A stretch of DNA of 64,000 nucleotides, taken from contig CABVSA010000002.1 in assembly GCA_902500805.1 (NCBI GenBank), forward strand, positions 117,469 through 181,468, in the 5' to 3' direction. How positions within the stretch are numbered: position 1 is the first letter of the stretch; the number at the start of each line of letters is the position of its first letter. A program made the translations under genes and the position numbers. Source of the stretch: an uncultured Nitrospira sp. (GTDB taxonomy: Bacteria > Nitrospirota > Nitrospiria > Nitrospirales > Nitrospiraceae). Of the stretch, positions 1 through 8,076 are shown piece by piece. The notes under the pieces are model-generated. The model made no database searches. It saw only the letters and a program-made list of their open reading frames with translations, and was not told the origin of the DNA.

Positions 1-94
1 CGCTTTCTTGAAGGATCTTGTTGCCGAGTCCATAGCGGCCGAGGAATCCTTTGGGATTCTTGGCGACCATCTGACGAAACGCATCAATGTCCAT
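1..94 (-). CDS. N-terminal fragment of an unrecognised, possibly TPR-type protein (runs off the left edge)
   Basis: Reading the minus strand from the ATG at 94, the frame stays open to the window edge and gives 31 residues beginning MDIDAFRQMVAKNPKG. A purine-rich AAGGGTAGG lies a few bases upstream of this ATG, which supports the start. The residues suggest an alpha-helical, TPR-like protein, but too little is visible to name a family. It is probably the last gene of a leftward unit whose remainder lies outside the window. Confidence 0.55.
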   Translation of the reverse strand, partial: MDIDAFRQMVAKNPKGFLGRYGLGNKILQES

Positions 95-188
95 AGTACC
101 TACCCTTCAAACCGCACGGTACTATAGCACTAGAGTGGCAGGATCAGCTACATGAGAACGTGGGTGAAAGAAATGGTGCAGATATCCT

Positions 189-941
189 TTATGGGAGGGA
201 AGGCGTTGTCGTTGGAGCAGTTGACCGTGTAGGAAAGGTGGTCGACGGCCTTTTGGCCCTCACTGTTACCGTACGAACACCGGAGGCAGAGGTCGGGGCG
301 CTGCTGGCCATATAGAGCGTCGTGTCGCGGACAAGTTGGGTTGTCAGCTCTGTCAGGCACGCTTCCGTCACGTGTCCCTTCAGCTCATCGATCATGACCG
401 GTGTCGCGCCGAATAATTTGTACTGGACCGTGCCGGATGAGACACCTTCGTACCGTTTGACCTGCCCATCCCAGCGTTCGAGCTCAAGCCCGACCTTCGC
501 GGCATAGTCGTACTCAAAGTCGACGAAGGGTGAAAGAAGAAACATGGAACCGCCGAGGATGATGCCTTTGAATGCTGACAGCCATGAGTGCGGCTCGATG
601 GTCTCGGCTATCGTGATACGTGCGGACACAATTTTTTCGCCTAGAGAATCCGATTGTCCTCCGAGTGGGATCAAGGTTGAAAAGAGACGAGTCTCCTGAA
701 CCCTATTGAGAATCCGCCGCTCGGTTTCAGTCGAGGGATTTTGTGGTGCGCCGTTTCGTAACAGATGAAACGAGTCCATGACCAACGGGACTCGCTCATC
801 GCTGGCAAGCTGACGGGTATCGGTCGCTTGCGAATGTGCCGAAGCAGGCTTCAATTCGATTGATCTGGTGCATCCGGTATTCACGCACAACAGAATTCCG
901 ACGAAACTCACGATTGACCAGCGGGTAGCATGTCTCGTCAT
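189..941 (-). CDS. Predicted lipoprotein of unknown function
   Basis: A 250-residue protein with a short basic N-terminus, a hydrophobic stretch at about residues 9-20 and a Cys at about 24 preceded by N-T-G, consistent with a lipoprotein signal (the -3 residue is not ideal). The longer frame back to 995 would overlap the neighbouring gene. The ATG at 941 has GAGGAG upstream and is preferred. The body has mixed alpha/beta character with a Gly-rich hydrophobic segment near the middle, and the C-terminus is rich in Ser, Thr and Pro. It follows the PagL-like gene by 13 bp on the same strand, so the two are probably co-transcribed and both act in the envelope. I do not recognise a named family. 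Confidence 0.8.
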   Translation of the reverse strand: MTRHATRWSIVSFVGILLCVNTGCTRSIELKPASAHSQATDTRQLASDERVPLVMDSFHLLRNGAPQNPSTETERRILNRVQETRLFSTLIPLGGQSDSLGEKIVSARITIAETIEPHSWLSAFKGIILGGSMFLLSPFVDFEYDYAAKVGLELERWDGQVKRYEGVSSGTVQYKLFGATPVMIDELKGHVTEACLTELTTQLVRDTTLYMASSAPTSASGVRTVTVRAKRPSTTFPTRSTAPTTTPSLP

Positions 942-954
942 GATGGCCGTCTCC

Positions 955-1557
955 TCAGAAATAAAAAGAAAACCCACCGAAAGGCAAACTCGCATTCAGG
1001 CCAAGATTCGGAAATGCCGTACCGGCATTGGAAATGTGATGAAAACGGTAGCCGGCGTTGAAGGCGAGTTGCGGGGTGATAAACCAGGACACACCCAGGC
1101 CGCCCGATAAGACGAAGTTGAATTCGTTGGCCTGTTCCCGAATCCGACCGCCGAGATCCGTCCAGAATGGCCCCCCGGTGAACTCCGCATAGGGGCGAAG
1201 CCGACCTAAGGCGACGAAGGTGTACTTGATCCTTGGCGTGAATCCGATGCCATGTGTCACAATGGGTTCCCGAAACTCCAGGTAGACCATCTCTGCGCCG
1301 AGCGAGATCTGTCCTCGGTACCAGCTATCCCCGATCGGGTCCGTCAACGTAATCATCCATGAAGGCATCAGGGCCGGGCCATGTTGCTTCGTTGTGTGTA
1401 GTTCCGTGAGTCGGTGAGAGAACATGTAGCCGGCCGTCATCCCAACTTCTTGGGTGCCAACCGTGATCGTGGGTGAGCCGTCATCGGCCTGTGCAATGGG
1501 AGGTGTCATGATTAGATAGACTATGATCGTCGCGGCAATGTGGGCAACCCAAGTCAT
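955..1557 (-). CDS. PagL-like lipid A 3-O-deacylase / acyloxyacyl hydrolase family outer-membrane protein
   Basis: A 200-residue protein with an N-terminal signal peptide (hydrophobic to about residue 24, ending A-Q-A) and a C-terminus ending F-Y-F, typical of outer-membrane barrels. Near the C-terminus it has the family motif F-H-H-I-S-N-A-G. In PagL a His-x-Ser pair plus a downstream Glu forms the catalytic triad that removes the 3-O-acyl chain of lipid A. Here the His and Ser align with H174 and S176. The residue 14 after the His, where PagL has Glu, is Asn188. The fold assignment is good, but catalysis by the classical triad is uncertain. GGAGAG lies just upstream of the ATG. The next gene downstream is a lipoprotein. 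Confidence 0.85.
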   Translation of the reverse strand: MTWVAHIAATIIVYLIMTPPIAQADDGSPTITVGTQEVGMTAGYMFSHRLTELHTTKQHGPALMPSWMITLTDPIGDSWYRGQISLGAEMVYLEFREPIVTHGIGFTPRIKYTFVALGRLRPYAEFTGGPFWTDLGGRIREQANEFNFVLSGGLGVSWFITPQLAFNAGYRFHHISNAGTAFPNLGLNASLPFGGFSFYF

Positions 1558-1723
1558 ATTCTCTCCTTGTCACTATCCTGTCGGCTTCTGTGAGGGAAAA
1601 CTTAATCGGCAAGCGTTCAGATGTGACGTGTTCCAAGGTAGCAGAGGATCGAGCTCTGTCCAGCAGATCGCAGAGATGTAGGGACTCCGAAGTGAGCGAC
1701 TGATTGAGGGCCTTGAGGTGATC

Positions 1724-2488
1724 CTATTTGGCTTGCTTTAATTTGGCGAGGTGGCTCAAGTCAGTCTGCAACTCAGGTAACGCATAGCGTTGATCCAATG
1801 AGATGACTCGATCGAGACAGCGTAAGGCGGACGTCCAGTCGCGTCGTGCCTCATACATACCTGCCAGATAGCGAAGAACCGCAGCCTCGGCTGGTTCGTT
1901 GCCGAGTTTGATGTAGTGTTCCGAGGCGTTGTTGAGGCAGCGCTCGGCTTCCAGGAGATCACCTTGGTCGAGATAACATTTGCCGAGTTGGCTATACGTC
2001 ACGGCGAGCCCTTCCTCGTTGCCGACTGTCCGATGATGGTCGAGCGCTAGCTTGAATGACGCGACGGCTTCAGCCCATTGGCTGGTGCGGGCTTCTTGGA
2101 GGGCAAGGTTTGTATAGAGAATCCCAAGTCCGCGGCTGTCTTGTAACGTACGCATGAGATCCAAGGCCTCAAGGTAGTAGGGTCGTGCGTGCTCCGGATG
2201 GTCTGCGGCGATCTGGAGATTGCCGAGATTGACTAACGTATGAGCGACGGCGGTGAGGTTTCCCTCGGTCCGTTGGATCTGGAGCACTTCGCGATAACAC
2301 TGTTCCGCCGGGAGCAGGTCGTTCATCAGCGCGCAGGTATTACCAAGGTTTCCGAGCGAAGCAGATAGTGCTTGGGAGTTGCTTGACGCCCGGTCGTCAG
2401 TGACCGCTGCTTCCCAGGCTGCACGAGCCTGGACGAGATCGCCACGATGGAGAAAGATTCGAGCTCGATGTTTGTGATCCTCGCTCAT
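1724..2488 (-). CDS. Tetratricopeptide repeat protein
   Basis: A 254-residue soluble protein built almost entirely from TPR units of about 34-40 residues. Typical signatures recur, such as L-G-N-L-G-N, Y-x-x-A-L-x-L, Y-S-Q-L-G-K-C-Y and A-V-L-R-Y-L-A-G-M-Y. TPR arrays mediate protein-protein contacts, so this is probably a scaffold or adaptor. There is no signal peptide and no catalytic domain. It lies 86 bp downstream of another minus-strand gene for a small helical protein, and the gap contains a heptad repeat. The ribosome-binding site before the ATG at 2488 is weak. Family assignment is confident; the partner is unknown. Confidence 0.88.
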   Translation of the reverse strand: MSEDHKHRARIFLHRGDLVQARAAWEAAVTDDRASSNSQALSASLGNLGNTCALMNDLLPAEQCYREVLQIQRTEGNLTAVAHTLVNLGNLQIAADHPEHARPYYLEALDLMRTLQDSRGLGILYTNLALQEARTSQWAEAVASFKLALDHHRTVGNEEGLAVTYSQLGKCYLDQGDLLEAERCLNNASEHYIKLGNEPAEAAVLRYLAGMYEARRDWTSALRCLDRVISLDQRYALPELQTDLSHLAKLKQAK

Positions 2489-2532
2489 GAGCGTTCAGTC
2501 AGCAGCAACCAGCTCTCTGGATTCAGGGTATT

Positions 2533-2566
2533 CCAACTCAGCACTCACAACTCAACATTCAGCATT
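2533..2566. repeat. Degenerate heptamer tandem repeat (minus-strand unit close to NNTGAGT)
   Basis: On the minus strand this intergenic stretch reads as at least four 7-base units: GCTGAAT, GTTGAGT, TGTGAGT, GCTGAGT. It fills much of the 86-bp gap between the TPR gene and the 140-residue protein gene. It resembles in period, though not exactly in unit, the GTGAGGN heptads in and after the SagB-type gene. Confidence 0.6.
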
Positions 2567-2574
2567 ACGTTCTC

Positions 2575-2997
2575 TCAGTCTCCCCCTTTCGGCGTGTCAC
2601 GCTTAAATTCGATCTGTAGCTCATCTTGCTCTTCCAGGCCTAACCCAGCTCGAAACGAGCGATACAACTCTTCAATCTGTTCAACGTCCTGCTCCGAGCG
2701 CGCTTCACGCCTCACGAGATACGCCTCACACAGTTTCAGTCCTGTCTCGAAATGCCGCGCAATCGTCTCTTCTGTCACCTGCTGCCAGGTGATGTAAATG
2801 CAGAAGGCTTGGAACGAATGAGCCTTGGGATGCTGCTGTGCCAGGGCGAGTAGGCCTTCATAGGCTTCGCGCGCGGTTGTCCCGGCATTTGAGGAAAATG
2901 TTCCTTCTAGCTCAATAGCCGTATCCCAGTCGCTGCCGAGTTCAGTTTCTGCTTGGTGAAACGCTTCTTGTGCGGCAAGGGCAGGATCAAAACGCAT
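2575..2997 (-). CDS. Conserved-looking hypothetical helical protein
   Basis: A 140-residue, acidic, mostly helical soluble protein without signal peptide or membrane segment. The frame can be extended to a TTG at 3036, but the ATG at 2997 has GAGGAGG about 11 bases upstream and is the better start. The central part (A-Y-E-G-L-L-A-L-A-Q-Q-H-P-K-A) looks like TPR or SEL1-type helical hairpins. The C-terminus is charged. It is followed on the same strand by the TPR protein gene. No function can be assigned. Confidence 0.7.
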   Translation of the reverse strand: MRFDPALAAQEAFHQAETELGSDWDTAIELEGTFSSNAGTTAREAYEGLLALAQQHPKAHSFQAFCIYITWQQVTEETIARHFETGLKLCEAYLVRREARSEQDVEQIEELYRSFRAGLGLEEQDELQIEFKRDTPKGGD

Positions 2998-3136
2998 CGT
3001 ATCTCGTGCCTCCTCAACGGGGGGATGACAAGTCAACTGAAGGATACTGAGATGGAGGAATAGAGGTCAATGAGTGTGTGCCACATAATTTTTTGCTTTA
3101 GAGGAGGGGGCTCTGTAGACTGATCAAAGCGCCACA

Positions 3137-4921
3137 ATGCATACCAAGAATCTGAACCCCAATACAGCTGGCGGGTCTACTCCGATCGATCCCGTTGATC
3201 GAGTCATTCGCTATCACGTTCAGACCAAGCACCACTTCAATCGCTATTCCCGTTCACTCGGGTACCTCGATTGGGCGAATCAGCCTGATCCGTTCCGACG
3301 GTTCGAAGGGGCACAGCTGATCTCTCTTCCGTTACTCAAACCCGATGAGAAGCCCTCGTCGCCAGCCTATGAAGTGATCTACGAACAGGGGACCGTCCCC
3401 TCTCAGCCTGTTAGCCTGAAAACCTTATCACGTTTCTTTGAATTCGCTCTTGCCTTGTCGGCCTGGAAGAAGGCTGGCGAATCGGAGTGGGCACTTCGGA
3501 GTAATCCGTCGTCCGGCAATTTACATCCTACGGAGGGCTATGTCGTTCTACCGAAGATCAACGAACTCGACTTGATGCCAGGTTTGTATCACTACGCGCC
3601 GAAGGAACATGGACTGGAATTGCGTGCCAAGTTTCCGGCTGAGTCAGTTGCTCTGTTGTTGGCTCCATTTCCCCCTGGTGCCTTTCTCTTTGGGATGACC
3701 TCGGTGCATTGGCGGGAAGCCTGGAAATATGGTGAACGGGCCTTTCGCTACTGCAATCACGATGTGGGACATGCGATCGGTACTGCAAGGATTGCAGCGG
3801 CGACGCTCGGTTGGAATATGGTGCTGCTCGATGGGGTGGATCAGGATACGGTGGCGATGCTGCTCGGGACAGGTCGTAAGGAAGACTTTGGCGAGGCTGA
3901 GCTGGAGCATCCGGACTGTATGGCGGTGATCTGGCCTACTGGAACGGTGAGGGGTGAGGCGTTAGGGGTGAGGAGTTGTGAAGATGTGAGGGGAGAGCAA
4001 GGAGCGGTGCCGTTGTCTCTCGATAGGGCGATTGTGAAGGAGTTAGCGGGTGCGACATGGCATGGGAAGGCGAATCGACTGAGCCAAGAGCATGGCGTAC
4101 ATTGGGACATTATCGATGAAGCAGCTGAAGCCTCATGGAAAATCGCTGGTGATGAACGGACGGTCCCGCTTCCCTTTCCCCGTGTCACCCCTCACTCCTT
4201 ACCCCTCACGTCTCACGAGTTTTTAGCAGGTCAGATCATTCGCCAGCGCCGCAGCGCCGTGTCGTTTGACGGCAAGACGTCGATAGCTGCTTCATCATTC
4301 TTTCAGATGATGCAGCGCGTCATCCCGTTGGCTGAATATTCGCAATTGGAACGGCCGATGCCATGGGATGCCTGGCCCTATGATCCGATCATTCATCTGT
4401 TGATCTTTGTCCATCGTGTGGATGGGCTCACGTCCGGGCTGTATTGTCTTGTGCGGGATAGCAGGAAAGTATCATTCGTTCAACAAGCCATGAATCCCGA
4501 GCTGATTTGGTCTCGCGCACCAGGTTGTCCGGCAGATCTGCCTTTCTATAGGTTGCTGGAAGGCGATGCCAGAAAACTGGCTGTGCAGGTCAGTTGCCAT
4601 CAGGACATCGCAGGCGACAGCGCCTTCTCATTCGGCATGGTGGCTGAGTTTGAGGGGACCTTGCGAGAGCGCGGTGCCTGGTGGTATCCACGCTTATTTT
4701 GGGAAGCGGGCTTGCTCGGGCAGGTCATGTATTTGGAAGCGGAAGCCGCAGGGGTACGGGCGACGGGAATCGGCTGCTTCTTTGATGATCCAGTTCATGA
4801 GATCGTTGGGGTCAAAAATTTTGCCATGCAGTCGGTGTATCATTTCACGGTCGGTGGTCCCGTGGAAGATCAACGATTGCAGGTGTTGCCGCCGTACGGA
4901 CACCTTAGGCGTGAGTTGTAA
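3137..4921 (+). CDS. SagB/ThcOx-type nitroreductase-family dehydrogenase (two tandem domains)
   Basis: A 594-residue protein with two nitroreductase-fold halves. The first (about residues 90-260) contains R-S-N-P-S-S-G-N-L-H-P-T-E-G-Y, the FMN-binding signature of SagB-type dehydrogenases. The second (about 365-590) begins R-R-S-A-V-S-F and ends with the G-x-G-C-F-F-D-D-P-V-H-E segment. Members bind FMN; some oxidise azolines to azoles during peptide maturation. No YcaO, cyclodehydratase or precursor peptide gene is seen nearby, so this looks like the stand-alone class of unknown substrate. The linker between the halves contains two GTGAGGN heptad repeats in opposite orientation, read through in frame. 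An unrecognised gene follows 34 bp downstream and may be a partner. No strong ribosome-binding site precedes the ATG. Confidence 0.88.
   Translation: MHTKNLNPNTAGGSTPIDPVDRVIRYHVQTKHHFNRYSRSLGYLDWANQPDPFRRFEGAQLISLPLLKPDEKPSSPAYEVIYEQGTVPSQPVSLKTLSRFFEFALALSAWKKAGESEWALRSNPSSGNLHPTEGYVVLPKINELDLMPGLYHYAPKEHGLELRAKFPAESVALLLAPFPPGAFLFGMTSVHWREAWKYGERAFRYCNHDVGHAIGTARIAAATLGWNMVLLDGVDQDTVAMLLGTGRKEDFGEAELEHPDCMAVIWPTGTVRGEALGVRSCEDVRGEQGAVPLSLDRAIVKELAGATWHGKANRLSQEHGVHWDIIDEAAEASWKIAGDERTVPLPFPRVTPHSLPLTSHEFLAGQIIRQRRSAVSFDGKTSIAASSFFQMMQRVIPLAEYSQLERPMPWDAWPYDPIIHLLIFVHRVDGLTSGLYCLVRDSRKVSFVQQAMNPELIWSRAPGCPADLPFYRLLEGDARKLAVQVSCHQDIAGDSAFSFGMVAEFEGTLRERGAWWYPRLFWEAGLLGQVMYLEAEAAGVRATGIGCFFDDPVHEIVGVKNFAMQSVYHFTVGGPVEDQRLQVLPPYGHLRREL
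3947..3997 (+). repeat. GTGAGGN heptamer repeat inside the SagB-type gene, direct orientation
   Basis: The sequence runs as 7-base units GTGAGGG, GTGAGGC, GTTAGGG, GTGAGGA and then degenerates. It lies within the coding frame and encodes a low-complexity linker (V-R-G-E-A-L-G-V-R) between the two nitroreductase halves. Confidence 0.8.
4184..4216 (-). repeat. GTGAGGN heptamer repeat inside the SagB-type gene, inverted orientation
   Basis: On the minus strand this reads GTGAGAC, GTGAGGG, GTAAGGA, GTGAGGG, GTGAC. It is the inverted counterpart of the copy at 3947-3997, so the mRNA could fold between the two. It is translated in frame as part of the inter-domain linker (V-T-P-H-S-L-P-L-T-S). Confidence 0.8.
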
Positions 4922-4950
4922 GGGGTGAGGCGTAAAGGGTAGGAGATAGG
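4919..4950 (+). repeat. GTGAGGN heptamer repeat after the SagB-type gene
   Basis: Units GTAAGGG, GTGAGGC, GTAAAGG, GTAGGAG begin around the TAA stop of the SagB-type gene and fill the short gap to the next gene. The purine-rich last unit may also serve as the ribosome-binding region for the gene at 4956. Confidence 0.7.
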
Positions 4951-4955
4951 GGGAC

Positions 4956-5804
4956 ATGTTCAAGATCAAGAAGAAGGCCGATAAGCCGAAGCGAACGGTG
5001 CTCTATAACATCGTGGAAGACTATTCGGAGTTTGATGCGCCGGGCAACGTGACGGTCTGTGCCATGACGGAGCAGGAGGACCTTCCGGTCCATGCCAAGA
5101 TCCTGTCCGAGAGCTACGATGTTCCACTTGAAACGATGCTCATGCTGCTGACGACTGGTGGAGCGTATGTGTACCCAGACATCGGAGGCATCCTCACGCG
5201 AGGATTATTCGCCTGCCGGATCGATCCAACGGGGCAGGGGATCAAATACACGTGGACCTTGGATCTCGTGCAGTTTGCCGAAGCCGAGCACATGGTTCGA
5301 TCCAGGAAGCTTTCCCTCGGCGAGGCGGCCTGGGAGGTCCTTGGGAAGGCGTTGCCCGGTGAGCTACAAGCCAAACTTCAGCAGAAAAATTTAGGATTGG
5401 ATTACCGAGCCTTGGATCGCGCCGTCGCCAAAGGTGGTGACATCAAGTATATCGATTTTCGAAAGGACTGGTCACCGCACTTTAAGCGGCTCTGTATCAT
5501 GCCGGATGGACGACTGGTTGAGACCGGGGGGATTCCAGAATTTGCTCAGCTGCACGGCATTACCGTCGCTCAGGCCCAAGCTCTGATTCAGCAGGGTGGG
5601 ACGCTTGAGGTGGATGGTGAGGTGTTGGCCTGTCAGATCGTAAACGGTCAACCGGCCGTGGCGCGGTTTAGTGCGATGAATTATGCGAAGGCAAAGGACT
5701 TGGTCTCCTCGAAGGGCGTACACTTGATGGACGCTCTCAGTGAGGTTGGGTATGCAGATTCGTCGATGATGCGAGGCTTAGCTCGAAAAACGCTGCCTGC
5801 ATGA
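4956..5804 (+). CDS. Unrecognised protein downstream of the SagB-type dehydrogenase
   Basis: A 282-residue soluble protein with a basic N-terminus (M-F-K-I-K-K-K-A-D-K). It has no signal peptide or transmembrane segment and no motif I can tie to a named family. The middle part has aromatic/Asp-rich segments (K-Y-I-D-F-R-K-D-W), and the C-terminal third is Ala/Gln-rich and helical. It begins 34 bp after the SagB-type gene, and the only separator is a heptad repeat, so co-transcription is likely. A partner or regulatory role for the oxidoreductase is inference from position only. It is followed by the convergent VanZ-like gene. Confidence 0.75.
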   Translation: MFKIKKKADKPKRTVLYNIVEDYSEFDAPGNVTVCAMTEQEDLPVHAKILSESYDVPLETMLMLLTTGGAYVYPDIGGILTRGLFACRIDPTGQGIKYTWTLDLVQFAEAEHMVRSRKLSLGEAAWEVLGKALPGELQAKLQQKNLGLDYRALDRAVAKGGDIKYIDFRKDWSPHFKRLCIMPDGRLVETGGIPEFAQLHGITVAQAQALIQQGGTLEVDGEVLACQIVNGQPAVARFSAMNYAKAKDLVSSKGVHLMDALSEVGYADSSMMRGLARKTLPA

Positions 5805-5849
5805 CTCTGATGAACGTGGATGATTCTACTCTAGCGGGAGTTCCTGTCT

Positions 5850-6368
5850 CTAGACGCGAGTGGTTTTATTGAAGCGCTGTTGCCAGAAAATCGTTGTCAG
5901 CCATCTAGTTCGCCAGGGGTCGATTGAAGTTGTCGCAGGGTGTTTCTCAGCAGCGTACCCACCGAGGCCAGCGCCGAGTACATTGCATATCACATCCGTG
6001 ATAGAGGAGATACGGTTGTGGCAGAAGACTTGGAAAAGTTCAGCCGAAAGCGAGACGCCGCCAGCGACGACGATAATCATGGAAAGCGGCCAACCAGAGC
6101 GTGAATCCCAATTCAGTTGGTAATGAAGTAGGTATCCGAACACCATGAACCACAGCGTATTACCAATGACGTCTAGGAGCTTGTTCCAAGATAGAGAGAA
6201 ATCATGAAAGGGAATCCAGCGGATCTGACCCCAGTGTGGGTGTCCGACAAAATTACTCAGTGGAAGGAGCGGCGCAATCGCCAAAACAAAGAGTAAGCAC
6301 CAAATGGTCCCGGTTTTCAGAGTCGACCGTGTGTGGGATGCGTTTGGGGAGGATGCCTCGATATCCAT
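5850..6368 (-). CDS. VanZ-like family membrane protein
   Basis: A 172-residue protein with about four transmembrane segments (roughly residues 22-40, 65-85, 92-112 and 122-142). It has the VanZ-like pattern of N-T-L-W-F-x-x-F-G-Y-L-L, then S-A-E-L-F-Q-V-F, R-I-S-S-I-T-D-V and N-V-L-G-A-G-L-G-G. VanZ-like proteins occur widely as small inner-membrane proteins of unclear activity; the founder gives low-level teicoplanin resistance. No van operon is present. The N-terminal 20 residues are hydrophilic and cytosolic. No strong ribosome-binding site is visible. The gene is convergent with the preceding plus-strand gene. Confidence 0.85.
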   Translation of the reverse strand: MDIEASSPNASHTRSTLKTGTIWCLLFVLAIAPLLPLSNFVGHPHWGQIRWIPFHDFSLSWNKLLDVIGNTLWFMVFGYLLHYQLNWDSRSGWPLSMIIVVAGGVSLSAELFQVFCHNRISSITDVICNVLGAGLGGYAAEKHPATTSIDPWRTRWLTTIFWQQRFNKTTRV

Positions 6369-6556
6369 ACGCGCTCGTCGCAGATCCTGACGGATCAGTC
6401 CAGCTATCCAGCGTCACAAGTATACATGGTGAGCGGAGTCGTCCAATATAGACAGGATACGCCGGAATATGTTCAGCTTACAAAGGAACTGGCAGGATAT
6501 GGAATCATGAAGAAAATCAGTGATCGTAAACGACGGGAGAGGGAGCCTATAGTGGA

Positions 6557-6919
6557 TCAGGCGGCCAGTTCCTCTTTCACGGCATCAAGCAGTTTGTTGA
6601 TATCAAAAGGCTTTTCAAATGCCTGGCGAGCGCCGAAAAGTTTTGCCACACTGAGGAAGTTGTGGTCGCCCTGGGCTCCTGTAATGGCAATCACTTTGGC
6701 GTCAAGGTATTCGCGGGTGAGTTGAAGTGTGGCCTCAAGACCGTCCGTCTCCGGCATCAGAAGGTCCATGATGACAAGGTCGACGTGTTCCTTCTGGTAG
6801 AGGGTGAGTCCCTTGCGGCCATCCTCTGCTTCAAGCACACGGTGCCCGGCTTTTTCCAGAACGCCTTTGAGCAACCCTCTGATTGATTGCTCATCATCGA
6901 TGACTAAGATAGTGGCCAT
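6557..6919 (-). CDS. Single-domain response regulator (CheY-like receiver)
   Basis: A 120-residue protein that is one complete receiver domain. The acidic pair is D8-D9, the phospho-acceptor is D52 in I-M-D-L-L-M-P, the switch Thr is T80 in A-I-T-G, and the conserved Lys is K103 in F-E-K-P-F. There is no output domain, so it should act by protein contact, like CheY or SpoF, or in a phosphorelay. No histidine kinase or chemotaxis gene is in the window, so its cognate kinase is elsewhere. GAGAG lies upstream of the ATG. Confidence 0.93.
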   Translation of the reverse strand: MATILVIDDEQSIRGLLKGVLEKAGHRVLEAEDGRKGLTLYQKEHVDLVIMDLLMPETDGLEATLQLTREYLDAKVIAITGAQGDHNFLSVAKLFGARQAFEKPFDINKLLDAVKEELAA

Positions 6920-7247
6920 TTGGTGCTCTCGTTATTGATGAATCGATCTTACCTGGGGGGCGTGGGACTGTCTAGAAATAAAACGATACTAGGCGATAGA
7001 GGCAAATGGGATTAGATGGCAGAGGGCCAATCAGTTCAGTAGTCTCCCTCTCCTGATCCGTGAACTAAGATGTCGTTAGAGCATCGACATTCGATCTTGT
7101 AGTCATTCTCTGCCAAGTTTGCCGGAGATTTTCGCCATCAGTCCGCTGAAATAATTGGTTGACCGAGCTTTTATTTTTTGTTACAAGCCTGCAGCTTTGA
7201 ATCTCCGATTGTTCAACTTTTGGACATCTAGGCAGGAAGGTGCGTCC

Positions 7248-7826
7248 GTGAATAGAGCCGATCAGTCTACATGGGTTTGGACCCGTCGAGCGTTTCTTCA
7301 GGTTTCTCTGGTCGGGACTCTCTTGCTAAGTGGGCGGTTAGTCGGTCCGCAGCCCGTTCAAGCTCGTGAGCTTCCCGAAGGCAGGCTGACATTGGTGAAC
7401 ATCTGGACCGATGAGCGCTTGGAAGTGACCTATCGAGACGACTCCGGCACCTATGATCTTGCGGCACTTGATGATGTGAATTATCTCCTCCGCTGTCACA
7501 AGACTGGGGAGATCGGTGCGATTGATGTGCGGGTATTGGAGCATGTCAATCTGGTGCAGAAAAAGCTCGGCACGCAGCAAGAAATCCATATCATCTCTGG
7601 ATTCCGGTCTCCGGAGTACAACGATCTCTTGGTGCGAACAGGACAGCAAGCCGCCAGAAACAGCTTGCATGTGCAGGGGCAGGCTATCGATCTCAGTATT
7701 CCCGGTATCCCTTTGAAGAAGCTCCGCGAGGCCGCGCTTGAATTGAAGTATGGCGGGGTTGGTTCATACAGAAATTCGACCTATGTGCATTTAGACTCAG
7801 GGCCTTTCCGATCCTGGTATCACTAG
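7248..7826 (+). CDS. YcbK/DUF882-type M15-family murein peptidase, Tat-exported
   Basis: The GTG at 7248 has AGGAAGG seven bases upstream and gives a 192-residue protein. The open frame extends further upstream but without a site. The N-terminus has a twin-arginine signal, T-R-R-A-F-L-Q, followed by a hydrophobic stretch and a P-V-Q-A-R-E cleavage region, so export is by the Tat route. The mature part matches the DUF882/peptidase M15A fold, with I-S-G-F-R-S-P-E-Y-N, the zinc ligand motif S-L-H-V-Q-G-Q-A-I-D and Y-V-H-L-D near the C-terminus. These are zinc DD/LD-carboxypeptidase-like enzymes of the periplasm. It is a single gene with no clear operon partners. Confidence 0.9.
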   Translation: MNRADQSTWVWTRRAFLQVSLVGTLLLSGRLVGPQPVQARELPEGRLTLVNIWTDERLEVTYRDDSGTYDLAALDDVNYLLRCHKTGEIGAIDVRVLEHVNLVQKKLGTQQEIHIISGFRSPEYNDLLVRTGQQAARNSLHVQGQAIDLSIPGIPLKKLREAALELKYGGVGSYRNSTYVHLDSGPFRSWYH

Positions 7827-8076
7827 CACCCAAAGCTTCCTTGAGGGTGGCACTCTCTCCTAGGGGGACCGCCTTCTGTATGTATTGCGAATCCCTCAAG
7901 GGATACGTGGCTGTCAGTCCCTCCACTTAAGATTGCCTTCCCGGTATCGCCCAATAATCGTCACCAAGCAAAGACCCACTTTGGCAAGTCAACGTCGAAG
8001 ATCTGAACGGGACCACAAATGTGAAGGTGCGGAATTTTCCGGCTACCAAAGAGGTTCGGCGTTTGGCAGTGGTGGC

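Noticed and set aside
3137..4921. Thiazole/oxazole-modified peptide (TOMM) cluster
   Set aside because: A SagB-type dehydrogenase is present, but there is no YcaO, no E1-like partner and no precursor peptide in the surrounding genes.
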